In this document: positions 1 to 7,307 of the stretch, in pieces
Layout of the letters: every line of letters begins with the position of its first letter
Position numbering within the stretch: the stretch's first letter is position 1
Source of the DNA: Hyphomicrobiales bacterium
GTDB taxonomy: Bacteria; Pseudomonadota; Alphaproteobacteria; Rhizobiales; Aestuariivirgaceae
Assembly: GCA_020029455.1 (NCBI GenBank)
Contig: JAIBJH010000032.1
Location: 1 to 15,702 of the forward strand
Reading direction: 5' to 3'
DNA: 15,702 nucleotides
The notes under the pieces: model-generated
Told to the model about the DNA's origin: nothing
The model's input: only the letters and a program-made list of their open reading frames with translations
Database searches by the model: none
Translations under genes and position numbers: made by a program

Positions 1-1250
1 GCAAGCGCTGCGGAATTTCCGGCAACTGCGTAATAGACATAGGCCAATAGCAGGGCGGTGCAGATGATGGCGCGCCTGATGTTGACGAGGGCACTGTTGC
101 CGCCTGTGCCTTCACTGCGCTGGAAGATGTTGTTCTCGCCCTGACGCAGCAGCACCATGGGCACGATGACGTTGTTGGAGACCATGATTGACAAGGCGAT
201 GGTCTCGACGATTACCATGGCGGTTGCAGCGGAAATGCCGCCCACCGAGGCAATGAGCGCAATCCAGTTGGCTCCGGCCTCCAGCGGGATTGCCAGCACA
301 TAGGTATCCCCGTCAATGCCCGGCAGCCGCAACAGGCCATAGATGGCAATGGGCACCACGAAGAGATTGATGGCGACAAGATAGAGCGGGAAGAGCCAGG
401 CAGCGCGGCGCACGTCATTGCCGTGGGCGCTTTCGACGACCGTCACATGAAACTGGCGGGGCAGCAGCAGAATGGCGCAGGCTGACAGGAAAGTGACGGC
501 AAGCCAACGGCCGCCATCGGGGGGCTGCTCGAAGACACTTGCAACTTGCGGCGTTGCCAGGGCATCCGCCCATAATTGTTCGGGCCCGCGCGCCAGCACA
601 AAGGTGACAAACAGTCCGACGGTCAGGAAGGCAAAGAGTTTGACGATGCTTTCAACGGCGATGGCCGTCATCAGGCCATCCTGGTGCTCGGTTGCATCCA
701 CATGCCTCGTACCGAAGAGCATGGCGAAAATGGCAAGTGCCACAGTGATGAAGAAAGCAAGGTCAATGCCGGGAACCGCGTGTTGGGCCGCAACGGTGCC
801 CGCCATCATGGCTTCGAGAGAGAAGTAGAGAGCCTTCAGCTGGATGGAAATATATGGAACGATGCCGATCACGGCGATGATGGCGACGAGCGCGCCCAGC
901 ATCTCGCTCTTGCCGTAGCGGGCGGCGATGAAATCGGCGATGGAGGCGATGTTCTGGCCCTTGGCGATCATCACGATACGGCTGATCAACGGATAGCCCA
1001 GGGCAAAGACAAGAATAGGCCCCAGATAGACGGGGATAAAGTCATAGCCGGTGGTCGCGGCAGCACCGACACTGCCGAAATAGGTCCAGGAGGTGCAGTA
1101 GACAGCAATGGAGAGCGCGTAGATCAAGGGGCGCGGGCGGCGCTTGCCCTTGACTTGCTGGCTCCTCCTGTCGCCCCAGGTGGCCACGGCAAAAAGCAGG
1201 CCCACATAGGCCACTGCCACAAGAAATATGGTCCAGCCGTATACCGGCAT
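1..1250 (-). CDS. Sodium/solute-symporter-type sensor histidine kinase, N-terminal part (partial)
   Basis: Reading the minus strand from ATG at 1250 gives 416 residues with no stop before the window edge, so the C-terminus is missing. The visible part is a polytopic membrane domain of the sodium:solute symporter (SSF) type. It carries YCTSWTYFGSVG (residues 51-62), a conserved aromatic/Pro-rich loop ending YLGPILVF (75-82), GQNIASIADFIAARYG (98-113) and PRQFHVTVVE (264-273). From family knowledge these are hallmarks of SSF domains fused to histidine kinases (CbrA-like), rather than of PutP-like transporters. The kinase, PAS and any receiver domain would lie beyond position 1 and are inferred, not seen. 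A good Shine-Dalgarno (AAAGGAG) sits about 6 nt before the ATG. The gene is divergent from mscL. Its likely role is sensing, and possibly transporting, a nutrient at the inner membrane. A plain symporter remains possible but less likely. Confidence 0.85.
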   Translation of the reverse strand, partial: MPVYGWTIFLVAVAYVGLLFAVATWGDRRSQQVKGKRRPRPLIYALSIAVYCTSWTYFGSVGAAATTGYDFIPVYLGPILVFALGYPLISRIVMIAKGQNIASIADFIAARYGKSEMLGALVAIIAVIGIVPYISIQLKALYFSLEAMMAGTVAAQHAVPGIDLAFFITVALAIFAMLFGTRHVDATEHQDGLMTAIAVESIVKLFAFLTVGLFVTFVLARGPEQLWADALATPQVASVFEQPPDGGRWLAVTFLSACAILLLPRQFHVTVVESAHGNDVRRAAWLFPLYLVAINLFVVPIAIYGLLRLPGIDGDTYVLAIPLEAGANWIALIASVGGISAATAMVIVETIALSIMVSNNVIVPMVLLRQGENNIFQRSEGTGGNSALVNIRRAIICTALLLAYVYYAVAGNSAAL

Positions 1251-1410
1251 GTCCCTCTCCTTTGGCGGCAGTCTGGCAGATCGTCCGTCAACGGCGCAAG
1301 CCCGTAGCGGCCCCTTAACGCCCCTTCCGGGGCTGCATCTGCTGGGTTAATGAATGCGCCCCCGGCGGGAACCGTCGGCGTAACTCTGATTCGAAAATGG
1401 GGACCATCAC
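1251..1410. other. Divergent intergenic region between the sensor kinase and mscL
   Basis: This 160-nt gap holds the upstream regions of both divergent genes. A short perfect hairpin, GCCCC-TTCC-GGGGC, lies at 1320-1333, and there is a purine-rich stretch (AAATGGGGA) just before the mscL ATG. I could not identify a convincing -35/-10 pair on either strand, and I see no small gene. Confidence 0.5.
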
Positions 1411-1836
1411 ATGTGGAATGAGTTCAAGAGTTTCGCGTTCAAGGGCAATGCCTTCGATCTCGCCATCGGCGTGATCATCGGCGCCGCTTTCGGCAAGATC
1501 GTCGATTCCATCGTCAATGACTTGATCATGCCGATCATCGGGGCGATCTTCGGTGGCCTTGATTTCAGCAACTATTTCTTCGGTCTTTCTTCGACGGTAA
1601 CTGCGCCGTCGCTGGCCGCCGCCAGGGAACAGGGTGCTGTCCTGGCCTATGGCAACTTCCTCACCATCCTGGTCAATTTCCTGATCATCGCCTTCATCCT
1701 GTTCCAGCTGGTGAAGGTGTCGAACCGCATGAAAAGGGAGGAACCGCCAGCGCCACCTCCGGCACCAACGGCTTCGGAAAAACTGCTGGCGGAAATCCGC
1801 GACGCGCTTAAGCCATCTGCCCGGAAGAAGAAGTAA
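1411..1836 (+). CDS. mscL: Large-conductance mechanosensitive channel MscL
   Basis: The product is 141 residues, close to the 136 of E. coli MscL. It is an inner-membrane pentameric channel that opens under high membrane tension and releases solutes during hypo-osmotic shock. The N-terminal amphipathic segment and first membrane helix match the family almost word for word: FKGNAFDLAIGVIIGAAFGKIV spans residues 10-31 and includes the gate region. A periplasmic loop (about 50-80) and a second helix (NFLTILVNFLIIAFILFQLV, 82-101) follow. A Pro/Ala linker then leads to the C-terminal bundle helix (EKLLAEIRDALK). A purine-rich ribosome-binding region (ATGGGGACC) precedes the ATG. The gene appears monocistronic because a strong intrinsic terminator follows 26 nt after the stop. 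I am very sure of this call. Confidence 0.97.
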   Translation: MWNEFKSFAFKGNAFDLAIGVIIGAAFGKIVDSIVNDLIMPIIGAIFGGLDFSNYFFGLSSTVTAPSLAAAREQGAVLAYGNFLTILVNFLIIAFILFQLVKVSNRMKREEPPAPPPAPTASEKLLAEIRDALKPSARKKK

Positions 1837-1862
1837 GCGTTTAGCGCAACTGAGACATGAGG

Positions 1863-1893
1863 CCCGGGTGCGTTGCATCCGGGTTTTGTTTTT
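1863..1893 (+). terminator. Intrinsic terminator of mscL
   Basis: A 9-bp stem (CCCGGGTGC at 1863-1871 pairing with GCATCCGGG at 1875-1883, one G:U pair) closes a 3-nt loop. A T-rich tract follows at once, TTTTGTTTTT (1884-1893). This is a canonical Rho-independent terminator for mscL. Only 14 nt separate its last T from the ATG of the next gene. Confidence 0.9.
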
Positions 1894-1907
1894 GCTCAAA
1901 GCCCTCG

Positions 1908-3101
1908 ATGCGCGAAACAGACCTCATCCCGAAACTCACCAAACCCGCCCAGATCGAGCCTGACAGTGGCATCGTCAATGTGGCCATGTATGGCTTCGGG
2001 CGGCCCGGCATCATCGCATTCTGGGCGGGTGAAGGAAACCTTCCGACGCCGGGGGCCTTCTACCGCCCGGTGGGTGAAAGCCTGGCCAAGGGCGAGACCT
2101 TCTACACCTGGCAGCGCGGCATCCCGGAGCTGCGAGAAGCTTTGGCCGCCTATCACACGCGGCATTTCGGCAGGAATTTCTCCTCCGAGAATTTCTGCGT
2201 GACGGGCGGCGGCATGCAAGCGATCCAGATTGCCATCCAGATGCTGGCTGCCGATGGCGATGAAGTGATCATCCCCACACCGGCCTGGCCCAACTATGCC
2301 GGTCCCTTGCGCATGCAGGGTACGGTGCCTGTCGAAGTGCCCATGCTGTTCAGGGACCATCGCTGGTCGCTTGATCTCGACCGGCTCTTTGCGGCGGCAG
2401 GCCCCAAGACAAAAGCCATCGTCATCAACTCGCCGTCCAACCCCATCGGATGGTGCGGCACGCGTGAGGATCTCATCGCCATCCGCGACTTTGCCCGCGC
2501 CAAAGGTATCTGGATCATCGGGGATGAAGTCTATTCGCGCTTCTATTTTGGCAAGGACGGTGCCAAGCGCGCGCCTTCCTTCCTCGACATCTGCGATACT
2601 GAAGAACAGCTCGTGCTTTGCAACACCTTCTCCAAGAACTGGGCCATGACGGGCTGGCGGCAGGGCTGGATCCAGGTGCCGAAGGCGCTTGCTCCCGTGG
2701 CCGAGCGCTTGATCCAGTACAACACTTCGGGTTCGCCCGTTTTCCTGCAGAGGGGCTGTGCGGCGGCTCTTGAGCACGGAGACGCATTCGTTGACCAACA
2801 GGTTGCCACTGCACGTAAGAACCGGGACATCGTGGCGGAAACACTGCGGCCCCTCAATCGCATCCATTTCCAGATGCCCGATGGTGCATTTTATTTCTTT
2901 TTCGCCATCGAGGGCATGAAGGATTCGCTCACCACGGCGCGGCGCATTGTCGATGAAGCCAATGTGGGCTTTGCGCCCGGTGCTGCCTTTGGCGCGGCGG
3001 GCGAAGGTTTCCTCCGCATGTGCTACCTGAAAGATGAGGACAAGCTTCTCGAAGGCTTGGAGCGCTTCAAGAACTGGCTTGCCAACCACGACCCGAACTG
3101 A
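1908..3101 (+). CDS. Class I/II PLP-dependent aminotransferase (aspartate/aromatic type)
   Basis: The 397-residue product has the layout of fold-type I aminotransferases, soluble enzymes that move an amino group from an amino acid to a 2-oxo acid using pyridoxal phosphate. Visible landmarks are the phosphate-binding turn around TGGGMQA (99-105), SPSNPIG with the ring-contact Asn178, GDEVYS with Asp206 and Tyr209, the Schiff-base lysine Lys243 in FSKNWAMTGWRQGW with phosphate-contact Arg251, and FLRMCY near the C-terminus with the carboxylate-binding Arg. The frame is open back to ATG 1857. Starting there would put the mscL terminator inside the coding region and add a Cys-rich tail unlike the family, so I chose ATG 1908, although no clear Shine-Dalgarno precedes it. 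The substrate cannot be told from sequence. The gene converges on the marC-like gene. Confidence 0.93.
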   Translation: MRETDLIPKLTKPAQIEPDSGIVNVAMYGFGRPGIIAFWAGEGNLPTPGAFYRPVGESLAKGETFYTWQRGIPELREALAAYHTRHFGRNFSSENFCVTGGGMQAIQIAIQMLAADGDEVIIPTPAWPNYAGPLRMQGTVPVEVPMLFRDHRWSLDLDRLFAAAGPKTKAIVINSPSNPIGWCGTREDLIAIRDFARAKGIWIIGDEVYSRFYFGKDGAKRAPSFLDICDTEEQLVLCNTFSKNWAMTGWRQGWIQVPKALAPVAERLIQYNTSGSPVFLQRGCAAALEHGDAFVDQQVATARKNRDIVAETLRPLNRIHFQMPDGAFYFFFAIEGMKDSLTTARRIVDEANVGFAPGAAFGAAGEGFLRMCYLKDEDKLLEGLERFKNWLANHDPN

Positions 3102-3109
3102 CCCGTGTT

Positions 3110-3214
3110 GTCATCCCGGCGCAAGCCGGGACCCATTGAGCCCATTCAACCTGCATTGAGTTCATTGAACCGATACAGGAGGTCCCGTGTCGCGCTTCGC
3201 TTGCACGGGATGAC
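3110..3214. repeat. Composite palindromic intergenic repeat
   Basis: The outer arms GTCATCCCG (3110-3118) and CGGGATGAC (3206-3214) are perfect inverted repeats. Each flank also forms its own hairpin: CCCGGC-GCAA-GCCGGG (3115-3130, a GNRA-type loop) on the left and CCCGTG/CACGGG (3184-3189 with 3204-3209) on the right. Between them lie two imperfect 18-nt direct copies, each beginning CATTGAG, at 3134-3151 and 3154-3171. The element lies between convergent genes and ends 2 nt before the stop of the marC-like gene, so it may act as a two-way transcript end. From general knowledge, such GTCATCCCGG elements are dispersed in alphaproteobacterial genomes. Confidence 0.75.
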
Positions 3215-3216
3215 GA

Positions 3217-3840
3217 TCAGGTGAGCAATATCTCAACGCCATCGATCACGAACTGCACGGCGAGAGCTGCGAGGATGATGCCGAGCAGGCGCGAGATCAC
3301 CGCCCTGCCGGTGATGCCAAGAGCCGCCGATATGCGTTCAGCGGCAAGGAAGCTCAGGTAACAGGCGAGCATCACGACACCCGCCACGGCATAAAGCGCG
3401 GTGAGTTTGGCCCAGTCACCGCTGGCTCTCCCCGCGAGCAGGATCATGGCGGTGATGCCGCCAGGGCCTGCCATCAATGGGATCGCTAGCGGGAATGCCG
3501 CGATGTTGCGCACATGGTCGACGCTCACGGCGGTTGTGGCAATGTCCTGCTGGCGCTGGCCCCGGCGATCGAAAACCATTTCCGCCGCCGCCGAAAGCAG
3601 CAGCAACCCGCCCGCGATGCGGAAAGCCGAGAGCGAGATGCCCAAAAGCTCCAGAAGTTTCGCGCCACCCAACCCCGCACCAAGCAAGATGCAAAAGGCG
3701 ATGATGGTACCGCGCAATGCCACTTCGCGGCGCTGCGCTGTGTTCAAATGCTGGGTGAGGCCCAGAAACAGCGCACTCAGGAAAATGGGATCGGCAATGA
3801 CGAGAAGGGTCGCCAGCGCCGATGTCACATAGTCTTGCAT
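3217..3840 (-). CDS. MarC/UPF0056-family integral membrane protein
   Basis: The 207-residue product is almost entirely hydrophobic, with about six predicted membrane segments, the size and pattern of the MarC family. Recognisable family features are the N-terminal IADPIFLSALFLGLTQHL segment (about residues 14-31), the helix RIAGGLLLLSAAAEMVF, and the central FPLAIPLMAGPGGITAMILL motif (about 116-135), which is strongly conserved in MarC/YchE proteins. The molecular function of the family is not established; the early link to multiple antibiotic resistance has been disputed. The gene follows the MttB-like gene with only 15 nt between them and no obvious Shine-Dalgarno, so the two are probably co-transcribed. 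Whether that pairing has functional meaning is unknown. Confidence 0.88.
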   Translation of the reverse strand: MQDYVTSALATLLVIADPIFLSALFLGLTQHLNTAQRREVALRGTIIAFCILLGAGLGGAKLLELLGISLSAFRIAGGLLLLSAAAEMVFDRRGQRQQDIATTAVSVDHVRNIAAFPLAIPLMAGPGGITAMILLAGRASGDWAKLTALYAVAGVVMLACYLSFLAAERISAALGITGRAVISRLLGIILAALAVQFVIDGVEILLT

Positions 3841-3855
3841 GGGCGCGAGACTTAC

Positions 3856-5418
3856 TCAGTTCACGCTGTTTGGCAATTCCCGTTCGCGCTGCGCAATGAA
3901 CTCCCGTAGGCCTTCTGCCACGCCCTCATCCATGGCGGGCGGCTGATAGGAGGCAAGCATGGCCTTGGCCTTGTCACGGCCGCGGGTGTCGTGGTCCTTG
4001 GCTCCTTCCGCCGACCATTGCTCGAAGGAATTGAAATCCATGAGCGAGGGCATGAAGAAGGCTTTCTCGAAATTCTCCAGCGTGTGGGCAGTGCCGAGGA
4101 AATGCCCCGCCGGCCCTACTTCGCGCACCGCCGCCATGGCCTCCTTGAAGTCATCGAACTTGAGGCCGCCTGCATATTTGTACCAACCCACCAGTTGCTC
4201 TGCGTCGGTTACGAACTTCGAGTAGCCGCAGCACAGGCCCGCTTCCAGCCAGCCCGCCACATGCCAGATGTAGTTGGCACCGGAAAGGATCGCGGCATGC
4301 ATCAGCATGTTGGCTTCATAGCCCGCCTGTGCGTCATTGATCTTGGAACCGACATGGAAACCGCTGGTGCGCCAGGGCAGTTTATACTTCCGCGCCAGTT
4401 GCCCCATCACATACATCATCTGGGCCGCCTCAGGCGTTCCGCCCATGGGAGCGCCAGTTTTCATATCCACCGTCACCATGAACTGGCCGTAGATCACAGG
4501 CGCCCCCTTCCGCACCAGTTGCGTATAGGCAACGCCTGCCAGCGCCTCGGCATTGACCTGCGCCACCGCGCCAATGGCCGACGCCGATGTGGACGCGCCA
4601 CACAGCGCAAAAGGCGCGGCGATGATGGGCTGGTTGTTCGATGCATAGACGCGCATGGCATCCAGCATGGTCTGATCCCAGACGAGGGGCGAATTGCAGT
4701 TGGTGATGGAGACAACAACGGTGTTGTCCTTCACAAAGTCATCGCCGAAGATGATCCCCGCCATCTTCATCACATCCTCGGCGCGTTCCTTCGCCGTGAC
4801 GATCCCCATGAAGGGCTTGTCGGTATTCGTCATGGCCGAGTGCATGATGTGCAGATGCCGCTTTGGCACCGCAACTTCCATGGGCTCGCAACAGATGGAG
4901 CTTGATGAGTGGAGCGCTGGCAGCATCTGCGCCAGCCTATGAAAATTGTTAAGGTCGGCGAGCGAGCCATAGCGCCGGTTGTTGTCAAGGTCGCGCACGT
5001 AAGGCGCGCCATACATGGGCACAAAGACGGTGTTCTTGCCACCAATCTTGACCGTCCGCTCGGGGTTCCTGGCATGCCAGGTGAATTCGGGCGGCGCGCT
5101 GGCAATCAGGGACATGAGCAAGCCGCGGTCGATGCGGACGCGCGTGCCCTGGACATCGGCGCCCGCCTTCTTCCACTGCAGCGGCGCTTGGTCGTCGCGG
5201 AATTCGCAGCCCACTTCTTCTAGGATCTTGAGGCTTTCCTCGTGGATCAACTCCACCGCCTCACCGGGCAGCATGTCATAGGTGGGGATGTTGCGGACAA
5301 GCGTAGGGAAAGAGAGCTGGGGTGCAGCGCGCAGGGCCTTCCGCCCTTCACGGCCACCGCCCCGCCGGCCATGGCCCGTGGGCGTTGTCTGACTCAGCAG
5401 TTCATTCGTGTTCACCAT
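3856..5418 (-). CDS. MttB-family (trimethylamine methyltransferase-like) protein, non-pyrrolysine
   Basis: The 520-residue product belongs to the MttB superfamily. These TIM-barrel enzymes pass a methyl group from a methylated amine to a corrinoid protein. Supporting features are the N-terminal helix LIHEESLKILEEVGCEF (58-74), GKNTVFVPMYGAPYVRDL (127-144), SSSSICCEP (171-179), the Gly/Ala-rich ALCGASTSASAIGAVAQVNAEAL segment (271-293), and GSKINDAQAGYEANM (357-371). True archaeal MttB carries pyrrolysine encoded by an in-frame amber codon; here the whole frame is sense codons. It therefore groups with bacterial non-Pyl relatives, of which studied members act on glycine betaine, carnitine or proline betaine. 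The substrate here is unknown and no corrinoid protein gene is visible nearby. The first 30 residues are Gly/Arg-rich and probably disordered. A Shine-Dalgarno (GAGGTG) precedes ATG 5418. The gene is divergent from the APC permease and leads into the marC-like gene. Confidence 0.9.
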   Translation of the reverse strand: MVNTNELLSQTTPTGHGRRGGGREGRKALRAAPQLSFPTLVRNIPTYDMLPGEAVELIHEESLKILEEVGCEFRDDQAPLQWKKAGADVQGTRVRIDRGLLMSLIASAPPEFTWHARNPERTVKIGGKNTVFVPMYGAPYVRDLDNNRRYGSLADLNNFHRLAQMLPALHSSSSICCEPMEVAVPKRHLHIMHSAMTNTDKPFMGIVTAKERAEDVMKMAGIIFGDDFVKDNTVVVSITNCNSPLVWDQTMLDAMRVYASNNQPIIAAPFALCGASTSASAIGAVAQVNAEALAGVAYTQLVRKGAPVIYGQFMVTVDMKTGAPMGGTPEAAQMMYVMGQLARKYKLPWRTSGFHVGSKINDAQAGYEANMLMHAAILSGANYIWHVAGWLEAGLCCGYSKFVTDAEQLVGWYKYAGGLKFDDFKEAMAAVREVGPAGHFLGTAHTLENFEKAFFMPSLMDFNSFEQWSAEGAKDHDTRGRDKAKAMLASYQPPAMDEGVAEGLREFIAQRERELPNSVN

Positions 5419-5657
5419 GGCTCACCTCTGGGCCAAACAATAGGCAGCATAGGATGATTTCGCATTAGCGAGAACGACCGCCAAACGCAGCAAACGACTT
5501 TGTTGCGGTGCAGCATCCTAGGATTTTCGTCAGTTGACGGACTCAACGCGTTCTACCACTATAGTCGTAGGGGACAGCACGGGCGCGGGACTTGGGGAAA
5601 GCCGCATCCCATGCAGAAAATCACAGCTGCTCCACCCCGGGGCGGCGGGGAGCTAAA
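5419..5657. promoter_or_regulatory. Divergent control region between the MttB-like gene and the permease
   Basis: This 239-nt region must contain the start signals of both divergent genes. Besides the inverted repeat annotated separately, it holds an imperfect direct repeat: GCAGCAT-AGGAT-(GA)-TTTCG at 5444-5462 and GCAGCAT-CCT-AGGAT-TTTCG at 5510-5529, starting 66 nt apart. It also has the palindrome TCCTAGGA at 5516-5523. On the plus strand TTGACG (5534-5539) and TATAGT (5560-5565) resemble promoter boxes, but their 20-nt spacing is too wide for a good sigma-70 promoter, so I do not call one. No regulator gene is present in the window. Confidence 0.5.
5487..5506. promoter_or_regulatory. Candidate operator: 20-nt inverted repeat
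   Basis: GCAGCAAA (5487-5494) and TTTGTTGC (5499-5506) form an inverted repeat around CGAC, with one mismatch in eight positions. The site lies centrally between two divergent genes, a usual place for a dimeric regulator to control both. The size and symmetry fit a helix-turn-helix dimer, but the regulator family is not identifiable. This is a sequence-based inference. Confidence 0.5.
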
Positions 5658-7244
5658 ATGGCTGACAAACACGTACTGACAGAGGACGAAAAGGTCCTCC
5701 ATGGCATGGGCTATGCGCAGGAACTGGCGCGGCGCATGGGCGGGTTCTCGAACTTCGCCATCTCATTTTCAATCATCTGCATCCTGGCGGGCGGCATAAC
5801 CGCCTTCCCGGTGGCTTTCTCGGCGGGCGGCGGGTTCTCCGTCTCCATCGGCTGGGTTATCGGCGGCCTGTTCGCCTTGGTGGTCGCGGCCTCGGTGGGG
5901 CAGATCGCCTCGGCCTATCCGACGGCCGGCGGGCTCTATCACTGGTCCTCGATCCTTGGCGGCAAGGGCTGGGGCTGGCTCTGCGCCTGGATCAACCTCG
6001 TTGGCCTCATCTTCGTTGTGGCCTCGGTGAACTTCGGTGTGTACCTCCTGCTGAAAGACCTGGTGCTGACCGGCATCTTCGGCATGGATACCTCTACCTG
6101 GGGTGCCTGGCATGCGTCGATCTTCATCACAATCTTTGCCATCACCCAAGCCCTCTTCAACCACTTCGGCATCAAGACCACGACGATGCTGACGGACTTC
6201 TCGGGCTACCTCATTCTCGTCGTGGCGGTAATTCTGACACTTGCGATGGTCATCTGGGGCGCGGGTCTCGATTTCTCACGGCTCACAACCTTCGTCAACA
6301 ACACGGGCGAGCCCGGCGGTCTTGTGGTGCCGGAACCCAGGACCGCGCTGGTGGCCTTCCTGATCGGACTTCTCTATCCGCTCTACACCATCACGGGTTT
6401 CGATGCTTCGGCCCATACCTCCGAAGAAACGCTGAATGCCCGCGTGACGGTACCGAATGGCATGCTGCACTCGGTGTTCTGGTCGCTGCTGTTCGGCTTC
6501 TTCCTGGCCTCGTCCTTCATCCTGGCCATGCCGGACACAACGGCGGGCGCGAAGGATGGCTTCAACTCCTTCTTCAATCTCTTCAACAATCACCCGATGC
6601 CGGCCGTCCTCAAGGGACTGTTGGCCATCGGCATTGTTGTTGCGAACTACATCTGCGCGCTGGCTGGCATGACCTCCACGTCGCGCATGATCTTTGCCTT
6701 CGCCCGTGACGGGGGGCTTCCAGCCTCCAAGGCGCTGTCGACGGTGCATCCCATCCACCGTACGCCGGTCAATGCCATCTGGCTGACGGCGGTCCTGTCA
6801 GCGGCGGCGTGCTATTATGCGCCGTTCATGTTCGCGCTGGCGGCGGGTTGCGCCCTCTTCCTCTACATCTCCTATGCCATGCCGGTCGCAGCCGGCCTTT
6901 TGGCAGAAGGCAAGACGTGGACGGAATTCGGGCCCTTCCGGCTTGGCGTCTGGTCGAAGCCGTTTGCGATCATCACCATCATCGGCGTCATCATCCTCGC
7001 CTATGCTGGCACGCAACCGCCCTTCAACCCGATCATCCTGCCGCTCTTCCCGGACCTCATGTTCCCGCTCAACCAGCTTACCAATCCGCTGATCTTCCTG
7101 GCGGTGGCGCTGGTGATCGGCTGGTTCGCCTCGGAGCGGAAGCGGTTTTCCGGGCCTCCAATCGGCGCGGAAGCGATCAAGCGCCGCCAGGCCGAGATCG
7201 CCGCCAGGGAAGCGGCGCTCGAAGCAGCGGCAGCAAAAGCCTGA
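5658..7244 (+). CDS. APC-superfamily amino acid/amine permease (amino acid/choline transporter type)
   Basis: The 528-residue product is a typical 12-helix APC-superfamily permease. It has an N-terminal GMGYAQELARRMGGFSNFAISFS segment (residues 16-38), a Gly-rich first helix region, AYPTAGGLYHW (86-96), and GFDASAHTSEET (248-259). The HTSEET motif is characteristic of the amino acid/choline transporter group, whose members carry GABA, choline or other small amines. The C-terminal 30 residues form an Ala/Glu/Arg-rich cytoplasmic tail. The frame is open back to 5592, but ATG 5658 has a strong Shine-Dalgarno (GGGGAG, 5 nt spacing) and starts the family-like sequence. The substrate is not decidable from sequence. 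Being divergent from an MttB-like gene, a methylated or quaternary amine is an attractive guess. The gene ends with its own terminator, upstream of the kinase/oxidoreductase unit. Confidence 0.92.
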   Translation: MADKHVLTEDEKVLHGMGYAQELARRMGGFSNFAISFSIICILAGGITAFPVAFSAGGGFSVSIGWVIGGLFALVVAASVGQIASAYPTAGGLYHWSSILGGKGWGWLCAWINLVGLIFVVASVNFGVYLLLKDLVLTGIFGMDTSTWGAWHASIFITIFAITQALFNHFGIKTTTMLTDFSGYLILVVAVILTLAMVIWGAGLDFSRLTTFVNNTGEPGGLVVPEPRTALVAFLIGLLYPLYTITGFDASAHTSEETLNARVTVPNGMLHSVFWSLLFGFFLASSFILAMPDTTAGAKDGFNSFFNLFNNHPMPAVLKGLLAIGIVVANYICALAGMTSTSRMIFAFARDGGLPASKALSTVHPIHRTPVNAIWLTAVLSAAACYYAPFMFALAAGCALFLYISYAMPVAAGLLAEGKTWTEFGPFRLGVWSKPFAIITIIGVIILAYAGTQPPFNPIILPLFPDLMFPLNQLTNPLIFLAVALVIGWFASERKRFSGPPIGAEAIKRRQAEIAAREAALEAAAAKA

Positions 7245-7261
7245 TCCCATACACTGCAATG

Positions 7262-7289
7262 AAAGGGCGGCTCTCGGGCCGCCCTTTTT
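7262..7289 (+). terminator. Intrinsic terminator after the permease gene
   Basis: A perfect 10-bp stem (AAAGGGCGGC at 7262-7271 with GCCGCCCTTT at 7278-7287) and a 6-nt loop are followed by further Ts to 7289. It lies 17 nt after the permease stop and ends 18 nt before the GTG start of the next gene, leaving no room for a separate promoter downstream of it. Confidence 0.9.
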
Positions 7290-7307
7290 CATGGCATAAG
7301 AACAGCT

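Noticed and set aside
576..1307. Plus-strand open frame rich in Asp, Gly and His
   Set aside because: It is the complement of the SSF sensor-kinase membrane domain, and its composition is that of a shadow frame.
1857..1907. Upstream start (ATG 1857) for the aminotransferase
   Set aside because: It would place the mscL terminator within the coding sequence and add a non-homologous Cys-rich extension.
1896..3089. Full-length open frame antisense to the aminotransferase (397 codons)
   Set aside because: It mirrors a clearly conserved enzyme gene, has no family resemblance and is the expected by-product of GC-rich codon use.
3856..5418. Pyrrolysine-containing MttB
   Set aside because: No in-frame amber codon is present, and no pyrrolysine genes are in the window.
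5534..5565. Sigma-70 promoter TTGACG/TATAGT for the permease
   Set aside because: The boxes are 20 nt apart, too wide for a confident call.
7242..7270. TGATCC at the permease stop as an RpoE promoter
   Set aside because: No CGTA follows at 16-18 nt and the terminator stem occupies that place.
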